DNA of 6,384 nt, from positions 1 through 6,384 of the forward strand of contig JAQGNA010000040.1 of assembly GCA_028292075.1 (NCBI GenBank), given 5' to 3'. Below the pieces are notes generated by a model. That model had not been told where the DNA came from. It ran no database searches and was given only the letters and a program-made list of their open reading frames with translations. Origin of the DNA: Rhodoferax sp. (GTDB lineage Bacteria > Pseudomonadota > Gammaproteobacteria > Burkholderiales > Burkholderiaceae). A program made the position numbers and the translations under genes. Below are positions 5,026-6,384 of this stretch, piece by piece. Within the stretch, counting starts at the first letter, position 1. Every line of letters begins with the position of its first letter.

Positions 5026-6384
5026 ACGCGCAGCAAGTGCTTTCACAATTCCAGGCGACGGGCGTTCAGACCTGTTTCCATGGTCGGCACATCAACCCCC
5101 AGATCTATGCCGAATTGAATGGCGGCAACTGGCGGCTGAAAGACTACGAAGCCCGCGGTGGATACCAGGCACTGCGCCGAATCCTCGGCCAGGACGGCGT
5201 GGCCGGCAATGAAGCCGGCCTGACGCAGGAGCAGGTCATCGCGGTGGTGAAGGAATCGGGCCTGCGGGGCCGAGGCGGCGCCGGTTTTCCGACCGGACTG
5301 AAGTGGAGCTTCATGCCGCGCCAGTTCCCCGGCCAGAAGCACCTTGTCTGCAATTCCGACGAAGGCGAGCCTGGCACCTGCAAGGACCGCGACATCCTGC
5401 AGTTCAACCCGCATATCGTCATCGAGGGCATGATCATCGCCGCCTACGCGATGGGCATCAGCCTCGGCTACAACTACATCCACGGCGAGATCTTCCAGAC
5501 CTACGAGCGTTTCGAAGAGGCGCTGGAAGAAGCCCGTGTGGCCGGCTATCTGGGCGACGGCATTCTGGGCAGCGCGTTCAACTTCCAGCTGCATGCGGCC
5601 CATGGTTTTGGAGCCTACATCTGCGGCGAAGAGACCGCGTTGCTCGAGTCGCTCGAAGGCAAGAAGGGTCAGCCGCGGTTCAAGCCGCCGTTTCCCGCAA
5701 GCTTCGGCCTGTATGGCAAGCCCACCACCATCAACAACACCGAAACCTTCGCGGCGGTGCCCTGGATCATCCGCAATGGCGGCCAGGCCTACCTCGAATG
5801 CGGCAAGCCGAACAACGGCGGCACCAAGATCTTCTCGGTGTCGGGTGACGTCGAGCTGCCCGGCAACTACGAAGTGCCACTGGGCACGCCGTTCTCCAAG
5901 CTGCTCGAACTCGCCGGCGGTGTGCGCCAGGGCCGCCAGCTGAAAGCGGTGATCCCCGGTGGATCCTCCGCGCCGGTGTTGCCCGCCGCCGTCATGATGG
6001 AAACGACGATGGACTACGACTCCATCGCCAAGGCAGGGTCGATGCTTGGATCGGGCGCGGTCATCGTCATGGACGACAGCCGCTGCATGGTCGAGTCGCT
6101 CAAGCGCCTGTCCTATTTCTACATGCACGAGTCGTGCGGACAGTGCACGCCCTGCCGCGAAGGCACGGGCTGGTTGTGGCGCATGGTGGACCGCATCCAC
6201 ACGGGCCATGGCCGCCAGAGCGACATCGACCTGCTCAACTCGGTGGCTGACAACATCCAGGGCCGCACGATCTGCGCGCTCGGCGACGCGGCCGCCATGC
6301 CGGTGCGCGCCATGATCAAGCACTTCCGCCACGAGTTCGAGGCGATGATCGCCAAGAACACGACCCCCACGGCCACGCAGTCCT
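5022..6384 (+). CDS. nuoF: NADH-quinone oxidoreductase subunit F (51 kDa; 3' end cut by window)
   Basis: Catalytic NADH-oxidising subunit; it binds NADH, FMN and the [4Fe-4S] cluster N3 and passes electrons to the NuoG chain. The window contains 454 codons plus one base without a stop, so the gene is essentially complete compared with relatives of about 450-460 residues. Visible motifs are the glycine-rich nucleotide-binding stretch [13 protein letters not shown] (83-95) and N-S-D-E-G-E-P-G-T (111-119). These are followed by [14 protein letters not shown] (197-210) and the N3 ligands Cys372, Cys375 and Cys378 in [13 protein letters not shown], with Cys418 in T-I-C-A-L-G-D-A. The ATG at 5022 overlaps the nuoE stop (ATGA), with AAAGG at 5008-5012 as ribosome site. 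nuoG would be expected next. Confidence 0.98.
   Translation, partial: MNAQQVLSQFQATGVQTCFHGRHINPQIYAELNGGNWRLKDYEARGGYQALRRILGQDGVAGNEAGLTQEQVIAVVKESGLRGRGGAGFPTGLKWSFMPRQFPGQKHLVCNSDEGEPGTCKDRDILQFNPHIVIEGMIIAAYAMGISLGYNYIHGEIFQTYERFEEALEEARVAGYLGDGILGSAFNFQLHAAHGFGAYICGEETALLESLEGKKGQPRFKPPFPASFGLYGKPTTINNTETFAAVPWIIRNGGQAYLECGKPNNGGTKIFSVSGDVELPGNYEVPLGTPFSKLLELAGGVRQGRQLKAVIPGGSSAPVLPAAVMMETTMDYDSIAKAGSMLGSGAVIVMDDSRCMVESLKRLSYFYMHESCGQCTPCREGTGWLWRMVDRIHTGHGRQSDIDLLNSVADNIQGRTICALGDAAAMPVRAMIKHFRHEFEAMIAKNTTPTATQS

Noticed and set aside
5043..6332. 429-codon open frame on the reverse strand opposite nuoF
   Set aside because: Same shadow effect: it mirrors nuoF over nearly its full length, has biased composition and no recognisable motif.
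1..6384. Search for a CRISPR array, insertion sequence, phage gene, toxin-antitoxin pair or other mobile or defence system
   Set aside because: No regularly spaced repeats, transposase, integrase or terminal repeats were seen. All space is taken by core genes apart from a few short spacers, and gene composition looks uniform.

Overview
This is a core-genome stretch of a betaproteobacterium, almost certainly Burkholderiales and most likely Comamonadaceae (Variovorax/Acidovorax/Polaromonas type). That rests on the high GC content, the order quinone oxidoreductase - tpiA - secG - tRNA-Leu - nuoA-F, separate nuoC and nuoD genes (fused in E. coli), and Nuo protein sequences that read like remembered comamonad versions. 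No database search was run, so the genus is inference.

Layout, all on the + strand. Positions 1-201 hold the 3' end of a zinc-free medium-chain dehydrogenase-type quinone oxidoreductase. It is followed after 4 nt by tpiA (206-949, triosephosphate isomerase) and, after 50 nt with a clear Shine-Dalgarno, by secG (1000-1401, SecYEG translocon subunit). The 114 nt from 1402 to 1515 hold no gene but contain an imperfect stem-loop after secG and an 8-bp inverted repeat. A complete class II tRNA-Leu(GAG) with encoded CCA lies at 1516-1600. A perfect 11-bp inverted repeat (1608-1635) separates it from the nuo operon.

The nuo operon starts at nuoA (1658-2017) and continues through nuoB (2022-2501), nuoC (2510-3118), nuoD (3233-4486), nuoE (4483-5025) and nuoF (5022 to the window end, missing at most its last residues). 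These are the first six subunits of proton-pumping NADH:ubiquinone oxidoreductase (complex I). NuoE and NuoF form the NADH-oxidising tip (clusters N1a and N3, FMN). NuoB, NuoC and NuoD form the connecting part that carries N2 and the quinone site. NuoA is a membrane subunit at the quinone-site junction. Ligand cysteines and quinone-site residues are all present, and no frameshift or truncation is seen. Genes are spaced by 4-8 nt or overlap by ATGA, except for a 114-nt gap between nuoC and nuoD that holds two small GC-rich stem-loops.

I found no previously undescribed system. The items worth a second look are the non-coding ones: the hairpin between the tRNA and nuoA, the nuoC-nuoD gap, and the structured region between secG and the tRNA. 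The long reverse-strand open frames opposite nuoC/nuoD and nuoF are best read as shadows of GC-rich genes.
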